A stretch of 64,000 bases of DNA from contig JALMQS010000085.1 of assembly GCA_024734495.1 (NCBI GenBank), positions 12,934,048 through 12,998,047 on the forward strand. The letters run 5' to 3'. Positions within the stretch are counted from its first letter, which is position 1. Each line of letters opens with the position of its first letter. The notes under the pieces are model-generated. The model saw only the letters and a program-made list of their open reading frames with translations, was not told the DNA's origin and did not search any database. A program made the position numbers and the translations under genes. Source of the DNA: Forficula auricularia (Eukaryota > Arthropoda > Insecta > Dermaptera > Forficulidae). Below, piece after piece: positions 37,625 to 49,800 of the stretch.

Positions 37625-40316
37625 TACTTTATCCAATGCAAAGCATGGGTAAAGTATTGCAATCGCTCTCGGGGCAAGCGTGGCTTCAAAGGGTCCTCAG
37701 GTAAAGGCTACGGAACCCATGGACTCAATTAAAGTCACAAATTGTAGTATTCAATTAGGTTGAATTTTAGCACGTGGCGGTTTTGCCAAAAATTACATGG
37801 GGTCTCGTCGAGAGGCCAAAAAGTGCGATTTTTTCATTTAGTGCGTGCGTATGGATGGATGTATGGATGTATGGATGTATGTATGTTATCGATTTTTTGG
37901 CCCACGATTTTTTCCACACCGTTGCACCGATTGAAATGAAATTGAAAACCTACCATTAGTTTAACAAAATGAAGCGCTGATTAGTTTTTGGTACATATCG
38001 GCCCACAAACATTAGTACTTTATTTCAGTACTTTTTTAGTTTTTTCTAAATATCTTGAAAATGACTTAACCAATTTTGATGAAATTTAATATCCTAATTA
38101 AGTACCTTGGGGACCACAAAAAAGGTTAAATAAAGTTTTTAGTAAAATTATATTTTAAAGTACTTTACTCTAGAGTTAGATGGTACTTTTTTAATTTTTT
38201 AAATTCTTTAAAATTTATTCATTTGAAAGTTTTAATATAGCTCATTTAGCCTTGCTTAAGTAAGAATGGATAGGCTTCTCTCTGTGAAATGCTAAAAATT
38301 TGGGAGGAATTTTTATAAGTAACCATAGCAACTGCGTTGTTTTCTTATCCGTTACCTTTGCTGAAGACAGAGAAATCGATTTTAAACCAAAAATAGCGAT
38401 TGATTCTCATTTAGTACTTGAGGAATAATCATTCTATATTGGATTTTTGACGTTTCGGTTTTTATTAGTAACCATTGCTGAAGACATAGAGAAATCGATT
38501 TTAAACCAAAAATAGCGATTGATTCTCATCTAGTACTTGAGAAATAATCATTCTATATTGGATTTTTGACGTTTCGGTTTTTATTAGTAACCATTGCTGA
38601 AGACATAGAGAAATCGATTTTAAACCAAAAATAGCGATTGATTCTCATCTAGTACTTGAGGAATAATCATTCTATATTGGATTTTTGACGTTTCGGTTTT
38701 TATTAGTAACCATTGCTGAAGACATGGAGGAATCGACTTAAAATCAAAAATAGCGATTGATTCTCATCTAATACTTGAGAAATATCCATTCTATATTGGA
38801 TTTTTGACGTTTCGGTTTTTATTAGTAACCATTGCTGAAGACATAGAGAAATCGACTTTAAACCAAAAATAGCGATTGATTCTCATCTAGTACTTGAGGA
38901 ATAATCATTCTATATTGGATTTTTGACGTTTCGGTTTTTATTGGTAACCATTGCTGAAGACATAGAGGAATCGACTTAAAATCAAAAATAGCGATTGATT
39001 CTCATCTAGTACTTGAGGAATAACCATTCTATATTGGATTTTTGGCGTTTCGGTTTTTATTGGAAACCATTGCTGAAGACATAGAGAAATCGACTTTAAA
39101 CCAAAAATAACGATTGATTCTCATCTAATACTTGAGGAATAACCATTCTATATTGGATTTTTGACATTTCGGTTTTTATTAGTAACCATTGCTGAAGACA
39201 TAGAGAAATCGACTTTAAACCAAAAATAGCGATTGATTCTCATCTAGTACTTGAGGAATAATCATTCTATATTGGATTTTTGACGTTTCGGTTTTTATTA
39301 GTAACCATTGCTGAAGACATAGAGAAATCGATTTTAAACCAAAAATAGCGATTGATTCTCATCTAGTACTTGAGAAATAATCATTCTATATTGGATTTTT
39401 GACGTTTCGGTTTTTATTAGTAACCATTGCTGAAGACATGGAGGAATCGACTTAAAATCAAAAATAGCGATTGATTCTCATCTAATACTTGAGAAATATC
39501 CATTCTATATTGGATTTTTGACGTTTCGGTTTTTATTAGTAACCATTGCTGAAGACATAGAGAAATCGACTTTAAACCAAAAATAGCGATTGATTCTCAT
39601 CTAGTACTTGAGGAATAATCATTCTATATTGGATTTTTGACGTTTCGGTTTTTATTGGTAACCATTGCTGAAGACATAGAGGAATCGACTTAAAATCAAA
39701 AATAGCGATTGATTCTCATCTAGTACTTGAGGAATAACCATTCTATATTGGATTTTTGGCGTTTCGGTTTTTATTGGAAACTATTGCTGAAGACATAGAG
39801 AAATCGACTTTAAACCAAAAATAACGATTGATTCTCATCTAATACTTGAGGAATAACCATTCTATATTGGATTTTTGACATTTCGGTTTTTATTGGTAAC
39901 CATTGCTGAAGACATGGAGGAATCGACTTAAAATAAAAAATAGACATCGATTCTCATCTAATACTTGAGGAATAACAATTCTACATTAGGCTTTTGACGT
40001 TTCGATTATTATTGGTAACCATTGCTGAAGACATGGAGGAATCGACATAAAATCAAAAATAACGATCGATTTTTATCTAATACTAGAGGAATAACCTTAT
40101 TGCATTCCATTTTTGATGTTTTGACCATTAATGGCAACCTCTATTGAAAACGTGGAAGAATCGACTTAAAATCAAAAAGACTAAATTCTTTTTTGGTAAA
40201 CAACTCAATATGAACTACAAATTGCAAGTGATATCTGATTAATAATAAAGGAACAAACATATTAATATTTCAAATGAATTTGGATAAAGTTTAGCAACGA
40301 TCCGTTGCAGTTTATT
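37625..40316 (+). mobile_element. Helentron-like element, family A, copy 3 (uninterrupted)
   Basis: Starts with the TACTTTATCCAATGC hairpin and ends after the GCAACGATCCGTTGC hairpin (40294-40308). It is about 700 bp of unique body, then about 1.8 kb of satellite. It is the reference copy for the interrupted one at 5192-10506. Confidence 0.78.
38355..40175 (+). repeat. 119-bp satellite array with a six-unit higher-order period
   Basis: About 15 units; starts at 38471, 38590, 38709, then near 119-bp steps. Variants (agaaatcg, aggaatcg, tttggcg, aataacg, GAAATATCC) recur in order 714 bp later: 38709 matches 39423 and so on for four consecutive units. Confidence 0.88.
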
Positions 40317-40707
40317 TTTAATTTTCGTTTTTTGAAATTTGCCATTTTTATTCCAATTTATTTTGTACGAGCAGGGGTTAACGTTTTACATTTATTCTAG
40401 GCAAATCATAAATTGCAGAACTTCTAAGTAAAAGAGTCATCTGGAGAATTCGACAACATTGTGCGAATGACGTTTACCGACTTTGAATATCTTCAGCAGA
40501 AAATATTCCCAAGCGTTTCAAAAACAAGACACTATATTGCGAGAATCAATACCAGCCAAAATACGACTCGCTTCTTCACTACCGGTGATAGATTGGAGTT
40601 TACACTATTTGTTTAAAATAGTAGGTCATATATGATTAAGCCATTTTTTGTGAGATTAGCATCCTGTCGTTAGAGTCCGTCAGGACGACCCCATTTTTCC
40701 AAACCTT

Positions 40708-41073
40708 GCCCCTGTGGTGTAATGGTCAGAATAACTGACTGGCAACCCGGAGGTCTCGGGTTCGATTCCCGGCTATACCCAGACATTTTTCTGTAAGTAT
40801 AGGGTCTGGTAATAAAAATTAAGTGGGAGATAAATTTAACCTAATTTATCGCGCGGAGAATTTACCACTGCTCGAAGCCCCTAAAACCTTAGTAAATTGG
40901 ATATTGAATTGTATCTAAGTTTCTGAGATTGGCTCGTGATCCCGGCTTGTTTTCCTTCAACTCTGTTCTTTTCACGATTGAGGGGCCAGCCCATACAGGC
41001 CTTTAGGGGATCCACCTTCTGGTGTATCTCTTCTCTCATCAATATCATTAAAAAAAAAAACAAAAAAAAAACC
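40708..41073 (+). mobile_element. tRNA-derived SINE
   Basis: The 74-nt head (40708-40781) has an A box (TGGTGTAATGG) and a B box (GGTTCGATTCC), internal RNA polymerase III promoter elements. The acceptor stem does not pair, so it is not a tRNA gene. An unrelated body follows, ending in an A-rich tail (41049-41073). Confidence 0.75.
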
Positions 41074-41081
41074 TCTTCTCG

Positions 41082-41998
41082 GCGTGCTTGGGATCAGTGA
41101 TCAAGAGATGCGACTGGGGTCCTTACGGGATAAATATCGATGGACGAAATCTCAACCATCTGAGATTCGCGGACGATATAGTGCTGATCACGAAAACATC
41201 TAGTGAGGCGACCAACATGCTAGAGTTGTTGAATCTTGAAGGGACGAAGGCAGGTCTAATTCTAAACAAAGAAAAAACCAAAGTAATGCGCAATAGTTTT
41301 AAATCAAGAGACCCAGTACTATTAGAGGGAAATCCCTACAAGAATCTAAGGAATATCGTATATCTGGGTAGGCTATTGACAATGGATAACGATCTGATGC
41401 CGAAACTTCAGAGGAGGCGACGGGCTGGTTGGGCCGCACTTGGTGCAATCCGCGACGTCATCGATGGATCAAGAGATGCCGAGCTCAAGGCAGGACTTTT
41501 CAACTCCAATGTGCTGCCGGCTCTTACATATAGATGCGAAACATTGGCTTTAACAAAAGTTAATTAAAAACATCTCAGTCCGAATTAGAGAGAAGACTTC
41601 TTAGCATCACTCTCCAAAGACAACGGTCCCTTTATCTTCAGAATAGCGACATCAGAAATATGTCCTCGGTGAAGGATATTTTGACTCACGCTAACGAAGC
41701 CAAACACAACTGGGCGGGTCATCTTGAGAGGAGAGAGGATAATCGGTGGAGTACCGCTACCCAGCTGTGGATCCTCAGAGACAAAGTGAGACCGCCTGGA
41801 CGTCAGCCAATTCGATGGGGGGACTCTCTAAACTACAAAAACACGGTTCGAGAAACGAGTGGGCGCCAAGTAATCCAGCACTGGACGACATTGGCAAGAG
41901 ACAGAAGGGCACGGCGTAGAAATTGAGACCCGCGTGCACCAAACAGACGCACTGAGGAACGGGTCGTCTAAGTAACTAAGTAAGTAAGTAAGTAGGTA
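41082..41998 (+). mobile_element. RTE-type LINE, 5'-truncated, degenerate
   Basis: The frame at 41088-41567 has LRFADDIVLI (RT catalytic motif), GLILNKEKTK and LPALTYRCETLAL. After a frameshift and stop, 41660-41926 has WAGHLERR, RPPGRQPIRW and HWTTLARDR, typical of the RTE/BovB C-terminus. A TAAG-type microsatellite tail (41965-41998) ends it. Confidence 0.88.
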
Positions 41999-42045
41999 AT
42001 ATCTCTGGAGTATGTTTGGCAATCAACGATTGTATGAAAGATTTA

Positions 42046-43161
42046 GGGCCAGTTGTATGTCGGTTGGTAAAGTCTTTGTAAAAGTTGACAAAGGGTAAAT
42101 TCACCTTATGTCCGGCGGGATAGCCAATCAGATGAAAGTACGTGTCATCTAATTGGCTATCCCGCTGGGCACAAGGTGAATTCTAAGGATTTACCCTTTT
42201 TTTAATTTTCCTCATTAATATATCAAAGAATAATTGATACGTCAACGAGGATTATTTTGACCGCGCTGATTTGAAAAAAGATATTTTTATCTCGCGAGAC
42301 TACTGCGGATTACGCTATTGGAGTCTGCGGAGTATTAAGTCTGGACCAAGAGAGAAAAGATGTGATCCACTTAGCTACAATCCAACGTCATGTTGCGTAT
42401 AGCCCGCTAGACATTCGGATGGATCACCAAGTGAATTTGAAATCTCAGATGTTATATATTCGATCTCCCAGTCCAGAGCGCTAGATCTATTAGCATGTAT
42501 GTTAGATGCCTGCCATTAATTAACTGAATGTTTTCTACATTTGATTCAATCGCGAATCTAATGTAGGGAATTTTTGTCAAATATTGAGTGAAAATAATAT
42601 TTGAACTTATATATTTCTAACTTGAAATAATGATATTAAATAAATTTTTTTTTTATTTTTTTAATTAATGGCAAGCATCTAACATACATGCTAATAGATC
42701 TAGCGCTCTGGACTGGGAGATCGAATATATAACATCTGAGATTTCAAATTCACTTGGTGATCCATCCGAATGTCTAGCGGGCTATACGCAAAATGACGTT
42801 GGATTGTAGCTAAGTGGATCACATCTTTTTCTCTCTTGGTCCAGACTTAATACTCCGCAGACTCCAATAGCGTAATCCGCAGTAGTCTCGCGAGATAAAA
42901 ATATCTTTTTTCAAATCAGCGCGGTCAAAATAATCCTCGTTGACGTATCAATTATTCTTTGATATATTAATGAGGAAAATTAAAATTTATTTAATATCAT
43001 TATTTCAAGTTAGAAATATATAAGTTCAAATATTATTTTCACTCAATATTTGACAAAAATTCCCTACATTAGATTCGCGATTGAATCAAATGTAGAAAAC
43101 ATTCAGATTTACTCTTTGTCAACTTTTACAAAGACTTTACCAACCGACATACAACTGGCCC
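42046..43161. mobile_element. PIF/Harbinger-type non-autonomous element (1,116 bp)
   Basis: Termini GGGCCAGTTGTATGTCGG and its exact complement; 3-bp duplication TTA (42043-42045, 43162-43164), both typical of Harbinger. Inside are two inverted pairs interleaved as X (42209-42523), Y (42524-42645), X' (42661-42984), Y' (42985-43107). A small palindrome (42110-42185) is also present. No transposase. Confidence 0.85.
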
Positions 43162-43181
43162 TTAATCAAGGTAGGTAAAAA

Positions 43182-43331
43182 CGAGGGGTGAATCGCGATT
43201 GGAATTAGGTGTAGACGTCTTCGGAATTATTTTGGAATTTATTAGATAATGCCCCTTCATCTATTGTTTTCTAGTGAGAAATGAAAGTGAAATAGGTGTA
43301 CACTGTATTGGGTCGCGGTTCACCCCTCGGG
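43182..43331. mobile_element. Short palindromic MITE, copy 2
   Basis: cgaggggtgaatcgcga and tcgcggttcacccctcg ends, same family as 35617-35751. Confidence 0.65.
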
Positions 43332-43334
43332 TAA

Positions 43335-43495
43335 AAATAAAACATTATTTCCTGGTAAAAAATAGTATTTATATTTATTTATAAGAAATAAGTTATACAT
43401 TATAAGTATATTATTTACACATGAGTACATATTTACAGGTCCCTGCTGACGTTTCGTGCATCGAAAGGCTTCGACCAAAATATCACGTGAAATGC
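43335..43495 (-). repeat. Penelope-type 3' fragment with decayed hammerhead
   Basis: Minus strand reads GGTCGAAGCC ... CACGAAACGTCAGC; the CTGANGA half is lost. It overlaps the probable 3' UTR of the MADF gene. Confidence 0.45.
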
Positions 43496-43500
43496 AAAAA

Positions 43501-43899
43501 TCATTTATAGTAGTGGTCATAATGATTGTTTGTTGCTGGAAATTCCAGAGTATTCGAATTAGAGTATATCATTTGACGTTTCTTCATAATTAACCCGTCA
43601 ATTTCATACATTAATTCGTTCCTCTGGAATGGTGCAAATTCTCTTAGTTTTATAGCAAGGAGTTTGCCGTATAAAACACACTCGTCTTCTTCTTTGTTTT
43701 TTTTGCTGAGTACTTCACTGAGTGCAGTGAACGCGCTGTTCATTTTAGCTTTAACGTCCTCTAATTCTGGTGAGGTGCTTGAACGGGGGCGTTTTAATCG
43801 CACCCTTAATAGGCTCTCTCTCTGAGATGGCCCGGGATCTTCATCCGGCGGTATTCCATTATCACAGGACTCTTCCTCATTATCCTCGCCATATACTTC
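43501..43899 (-). CDS. MADF gene exon 3
   Basis: Acceptor tttttgcag at 43900; 132 codons and a TAG stop. Joins the acidic run of exon 2 to EVYGEDNEEES. Confidence 0.88.
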   Translation of the reverse strand, partial: EVYGEDNEEESCDNGIPPDEDPGPSQRESLLRVRLKRPRSSTSPELEDVKAKMNSAFTALSEVLSKKNKEEDECVLYGKLLAIKLREFAPFQRNELMYEIDGLIMKKRQMIYSNSNTLEFPATNNHYDHYYK

Positions 43900-46800
43900 C
43901 TGCAAAAACAAAAATTATATCAAATTAATTTATTTATTAAACTAATACAACGGAGGAATGGATCTTAAGGTAGTTGTTCCGCCAAATGGGTTTTCTTAGG
44001 ATTTTTTTGAAATTTAGACAGATTATTATTTAAATACTTCTTCATCGATTGGTGGCAAAACGAAATTTATGAACAATATAGTTCCGGAGATATTAAATTC
44101 CAAGGATAGAGTTTTTCAGACTCTTTAACATTGCACTATACGGGATATCGGAAAATTTACATACATATTTAATTATAATTAAGAAACTCTCTTACCATTT
44201 TTATAAAATACTAAACCAACATTAAACAATAACCAATATATATTTTAAGACAATTTTCATTCATAGTTACAACACAGTTTCTGAGATAATAAGGAATAAA
44301 TAATGAAAAATCTATCAAAAAAATTTACACTAAAAACAATTTGGCAACAGCGCATTTATTTAACCAGCGAAAGATGTATAAAGCGTGCATGCGCTAGATT
44401 TTTTCAAAATTATAATTTTCATAAGGTGTAACCAAATACTGTATATAACAATACAGGACAGCCTGTCAAAAATATGGTACCCTGAAAACAGCACACTCTA
44501 GCGAGAAAAAAGTAAACTACATAAAGCGCATAATATTAAAATGCGTAAATTATTTAAAATCGATCTTATTAAATCATATATAACATTAAACGGACACAAT
44601 ATATATTTTTTCCATGACGCTCAAGTTTTTTTTTTAATTTTGACGGTAGCCGAAAGTCGGATTTGACTGCAAGATTTCCATTTTGCTCGCATGGTGGCGC
44701 TCAAATTCATGAGACCAAAAACGGTTTGCTTTTCTATTGTATTTTGACAGACTGTCCTGTATTGGTATATACAGTATTTGGTGTAACGTAGGCGCTGATT
44801 ACATTTATTAAAAAATAACAAAACGATTTTTATAGAAATAAATCAACCTTTTAAATGTATTTTATTTGTCATTTTAATATAAAAATTTTCAATCTCTTAC
44901 AATGGTGCCAGATTTGTCAAACGAGCACGGAATTGTGTTACAATCGGTACATAAACAGCAAAAAGTTTTGGGCTTATGAATGAATTATGAGATCCTTATT
45001 GTCTGTTCTATATACTCTAGCATTAACTTTTTGCTAGTATTGTCCCGAAACAACTACCTTAAGGAAGCTTATAAATTTATGTTGGGCCTCATTCATTGCA
45101 GTGCTGGGCCGCGGGTTGGACATCCCTGGTCTAGATCTTGGAAGGTTGTTAAAAACAGTTTTGGAATTTTGACCAACGTTTTTAAAATTCTTCAAATACC
45201 TTTGGATGTCATTAAAGCCTCTAACACAACCAAAACTTGTGTGTTTTATTACTTTCTAAGAAAAAGTAAAATGTCCGGTCGTATTTACACTCCTATATAG
45301 GTTCATGTGACACCTATATCAATGGAGAATTAGTTTGTCGAGGAGCTAGGAGAACTAACTAACAACGCAAGTTCAGACCCTTCTGGAAATACAGGGTTTG
45401 GGCCATAGGTGTGGTATAAGTGTTACTAATCCAAGAAGTAAATTTTATGAACTACATGGCAAAATAGAGAGCGACATGATTCTGAGCAGGAAGACTGTTG
45501 AATCATATGCATAATAATACAAAGATATGGTAGATACAAATTGTTTTAAAAAACAATCTTCAAACCTAAAGGTTTCGGGAGAATTCCTCTTAACAATGGA
45601 ATTTTAATTTAAATAGTTAAAAAAAGAAAAAAAACGTTTTTTTTATTAAATGAGTATAAAGCAACACTAAAGAAATAAATAGGGGTGTTTTTCTAATATT
45701 TTTCGAAAATTTTAAAATAAAAATATTTTTTTGTAAATATATTTATATTTTTCATTTGAATTGAAGGTTATTTCAGTTACCATGACAATTCAGTTTGTGT
45801 CATTGCTTTATATTTTGAATATAAACATCAATGACATTAACTGAATTGTCATGGTAACGAAATAACCTTCAATTCAAATGAAAAATATAAATTTATTTAC
45901 AAAAAAAATATTTTTATTTTAAAATTTTCAAAAAATATTAGAAAAACAGTCCCCATATCTGTCATTTTGTTGTATAAAATTTTGATCATTTCTAATATTA
46001 ATCTTTTTTTCTAAATTCAGTTCTTTGTTTGGCTTTTATGAAACTTTTGAAGTTTTTTTTTTTTGAAAGATTTGTATTTATTTTTTAAATAATAAAACAA
46101 TCAATAATTTTTTCATATAAATTCATTAATTTGAAAGTTTATATTAGGAAAAATAAGGACAAGTTTTTATGTATTATATCCACCATCGTATCGTCGACGT
46201 TTCGCCGACTTCTTCAGGGCTTCTACAATTATAAGAACATTATTGATATGAATTAACAAAAGTATAATTCCAATTCCAAAACAAACATGTATTAATAATT
46301 TACCTACCAAATAGTCATGCCACACACACATTCGTCTAAATTTTGTTATTATCTTCGTTTTACCATAGAAGACCAACAGATCCCAAATTTTAAAAAATAT
46401 TTGGCACATTCACAAAAACAATTTTTCTTTCTTTTCTTTTTATATTAACAAAACAGAAATAACATATATAGAATGAGGCAACCAGAATAGAATATTTTTC
46501 TCCTTTTGATCCTTACATAAAGAAATCTCATATTCAAATAACACGATATTTATACTGTCTTACAATTTTTCTACTATATTAAAATATATTATTCTTATCC
46601 CCATGACTTCAAGGAACTGGAACTCTCTCCCCAGCCTCTATCTTTCCCAGCACCTATGATCTTCAAACCTTCAAAACCAGGGTGCATAGACACCTACGTC
46701 TACACCCTCTCACTTAATCAACTTTCCCTTTCTCTTCGGTAATGCAAGGGTCTTTCGAGATCCATAGGGGGCTACATCTTTACTGGTGCAACTCTTCTTG

Positions 46801-49800
46801 CATTCGATTGCATTAAAAAAAACAAAAAAAAAAAAAATATGTCAATGACACCCAAGGGCGGATCCAGGAATTTTTTATGAGGGGGGGGGGGGGGTGAATG
46901 TATATAAGGTGCCCGATGTAAGATCTACTTTTTATCTCGAAGTGTGTCGCGATCGAATTGTCCAAGCGGGGGGGGGGGTCAGAGACGCCCACCCACACAC
47001 ACACACATAGAACTTTATTTTCAATTTTAAAATTTTTTGAAAAAATAAATGTTTTTTTTTTTACAAATTTTTTTTGCCAGGCACGGGCCTCTATGGGGGG
47101 GGCGATCGCCCCCTCCGCCCCCCCCTGGATCCGCCCTTGATGACACCAGCCAAGTTATACTCAAATGAAAAAATACATTAGGAATCTATTTTTGTCTCCA
47201 ACATTTAATTGCATTTATTTATAGAATAACCCAACATATGAATGACTGTAAAGTGTCTAATGTTTTAAAAAATGAAAAAACTGCCCTGGCTGCCCATCAT
47301 TTTAATTTAAATCACCAATTTGAATTCAATGATACATCAATATTGGATTTCGAAACCAATATATTTCAAAAGAACAATAAGAGTGAAATGATTCACATTT
47401 CTTAAAATAACACGGTGAATTTTAGAACAGACATCCGAAATCTATTAAGCGGCATTTATAGTTTTTTGCTCAACAAATACAAAGATAAGTACTAAAAAAT
47501 AATAATATATAAGCTGACGTGTTCTGATGTGGCCATCCACTTGACTTTACCATACAACCTGGCCCCCTCACTTATATTTAATATTTAATAAAATTATTTA
47601 TAATCATGTAGGGGAGGGGGGTTAGTTTTTGCATTTTTAGACTTCTGGGGACCACTGATTATGTATACAAAATTTGGTTGAGTTTGGTACAAGAGCCTAG
47701 ATTTTCATTTTTTGACCCCACCCCCCCCCCCCATTTTGGGCGGTTAGTTTTTGCATTTTTAGACTTCTGGGACCCACTGATTATGTATACAAAATTTGCT
47801 GAGTTTGGTACAATGGCCAAGATTTTCATTTTTTGACCCTACCCCCCCCCCCTCCATTTTGGGCGGTTAGATTTTGCATTTTTAGACTTCTGAGTCCCAC
47901 TGATTATGTATACAAAATTTGGTTGAGTTTGCTCAAAACGACCTAGATTTTTAATTTTTAAATCCCCCTCCACCCCTTAATTTTGGGTCGATATGTACCA
48001 AAAATCTAATCAGCTCTTAATCTCAATGGACCAAAACTACGTGTGAAATTTGGTTTCGATATTCACACTAGTTTTTGAGCTAGCTCGTCCACAAAAATTT
48101 GGTAACGCACAGACTAATCGGACAACCAGACAGACTAACAGAATAACAGACATTTTGACAAAACAATTATTATCTTCGAAAATATAATTTTTTTCGATGT
48201 TCACTTATTAGGCTTTTTTGTAGAGCGAAATGCCATGGTTTCGCTCAATTTTTTTAATCGAAATAGTTTCAGCCGTTTTTTGAGATATTTCGAAAAAAAT
48301 AAGGAAAAAAACCACTTTTTTCATGCACGATTACAATACTTGACCATACCCTGTATGGTAAAGTAAAAAGAAAGAAAAATTGATTTTGTGAATGAGCCAA
48401 ATATTTTTTGAAATTTGTGTTTCTGATGGTCTTCAATGGTGTCAAAGATAACAAGAAAATTTAGGCGATTATGTGTGTGGCATGACTATTTGGTAGGTAA
48501 ATTATTGTGGGATCCAGCCAAGCCAACTTCCCCTGGTCCTACACACCATGACACCGCCCTGATTCCAGCCACCTCGCGCCTCCGTCAATCTGAGCAGCAG
48601 CCTGGCAGATTTTACCAGGCAACGCACTGCCAAGTTTCAGTAGGATTTCCACGCAGCCCCCAAGCAAGCACCCCCAGTGGCTCCACCACCCCAATCTGCA
48701 CCTGTTCAACCCCTCCAGCGAAGAGCTAGCTTCCCCTCGAGTTGCGCACGCACGCCCCCTCACGCTACAAGTCAAAATCGTCGCCGCACGACCAGCTAGT
48801 CCCTGATTGGCCATAATAACAAATGCGCTGATTGGCCGAAATAAGGACCTATCATCAGGAGCCCCGATATCAACGGGCCTCTATAAAGATCGTCTCCCAA
48901 GTTGAAGACAGGCAGTTACGATTTCCCTCCGACACAACAACCATCATCAAGTTCAGTTCAGTTTAGTTCAGTTCATCAAGTATAAAACCAGCAAGTTTAA
49001 GAAGTATTTTTCACTAAGATACACGAACATCTCCAGTTTTATTTTACATTTATAAAGTATTTTGTTATTATTATTATTGAAAAGCATTGAATAAACCATT
49101 ATTATTGAAAATACTTGTGTCTTTCTTCACCTGGCTTAAGCCACCTAGAATAATCCCTACATTATTAATACATGTTTGTTTTGGAATTGGAATTATACTT
49201 TTGTTAATTCATATCAATAATGTTCTTATAATTGTAGAAGCCCTGAAGAAGTCGGCAAAGTCGACGAAACGTTGGTGGATAAATAAAAATATTGACACAT
49301 AAAAACTTGTCCTTATTTTCCTAACATAAACTTTCAAATTAATACAAATTATGGACGGAAATGATAATAAAAATTCATTAATGTAGAATTATTATACTTA
49401 AAAATAGTACATGGTTAGGCATTTGTAAACCACCTAACTAAACATACCACTTTGCTTTATGTCTAATTAGTTTTGTTTTAATATATACTTCTTCCTCTTC
49501 CCTTTTAATAACGCTTTCACATTCGTATATATCTCCTTTATCGATGTCGTATATGTCCTTTAGAAAAATTGCCATCGGTTCATAAAAGATCCAGCTAGGC
49601 TTATAAATTTCCTCTTCTCCAGCATTTCTAAAAGATGATTTCTTTTTTTTTAATTGGGTCCGAAACATCGTCATGAGAGATTCTTTTTTCTTTTTTAATT
49701 CGGTGACAGAGATGCCCATACTATCAGCGATTCGTTCCCAGGAATCGTTCACCTACAAAATACAAAGTAGAGAGGATTACTTTAAGCAATATTATAGAAT

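Larger units (their letters stand above)
46140..49340 (+). mobile_element. Penelope-like element 2 with inverted terminal arms, heavily invaded
   Basis: Left arm 46140-46430 and right arm 48370-48505 plus 49162-49340 are inverted copies (ttggtaggtaaattattaatac, gttcttataattgtagaag). Each carries a hammerhead relic. A GIY-YIG endonuclease fragment lies between them in plus orientation. Inserted into it: LINE 46575-46836, hAT MITE 46853-47139, Helentron-like 47511-48367 and solo LTR 48506-49161. It occupies MADF intron 2. Confidence 0.78.

Noticed and set aside
38355..40175. Regular direct repeats resembling a CRISPR array
   Set aside because: Units are contiguous 119-bp satellites without spacers, in a eukaryotic transposon.
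38355..40175. CTGAAGA and GAAACGTC words in each satellite unit, as in hammerheads
   Set aside because: They lie on opposite strands and no stem II joins them, so no ribozyme can form.
40708..40781. tRNA gene
   Set aside because: A and B boxes are good but the acceptor stem does not pair, and a SINE body with an A-tail follows.
43320..43520. 66-codon minus-strand frame downstream of the MADF exon
   Set aside because: It overlaps the end of exon 3 in another frame and Penelope-type repeat sequence.
48436..48814. Frames of 97 and 91 codons on opposite strands
   Set aside because: They fall in the GC-rich part of the solo LTR; both strands are open by composition.
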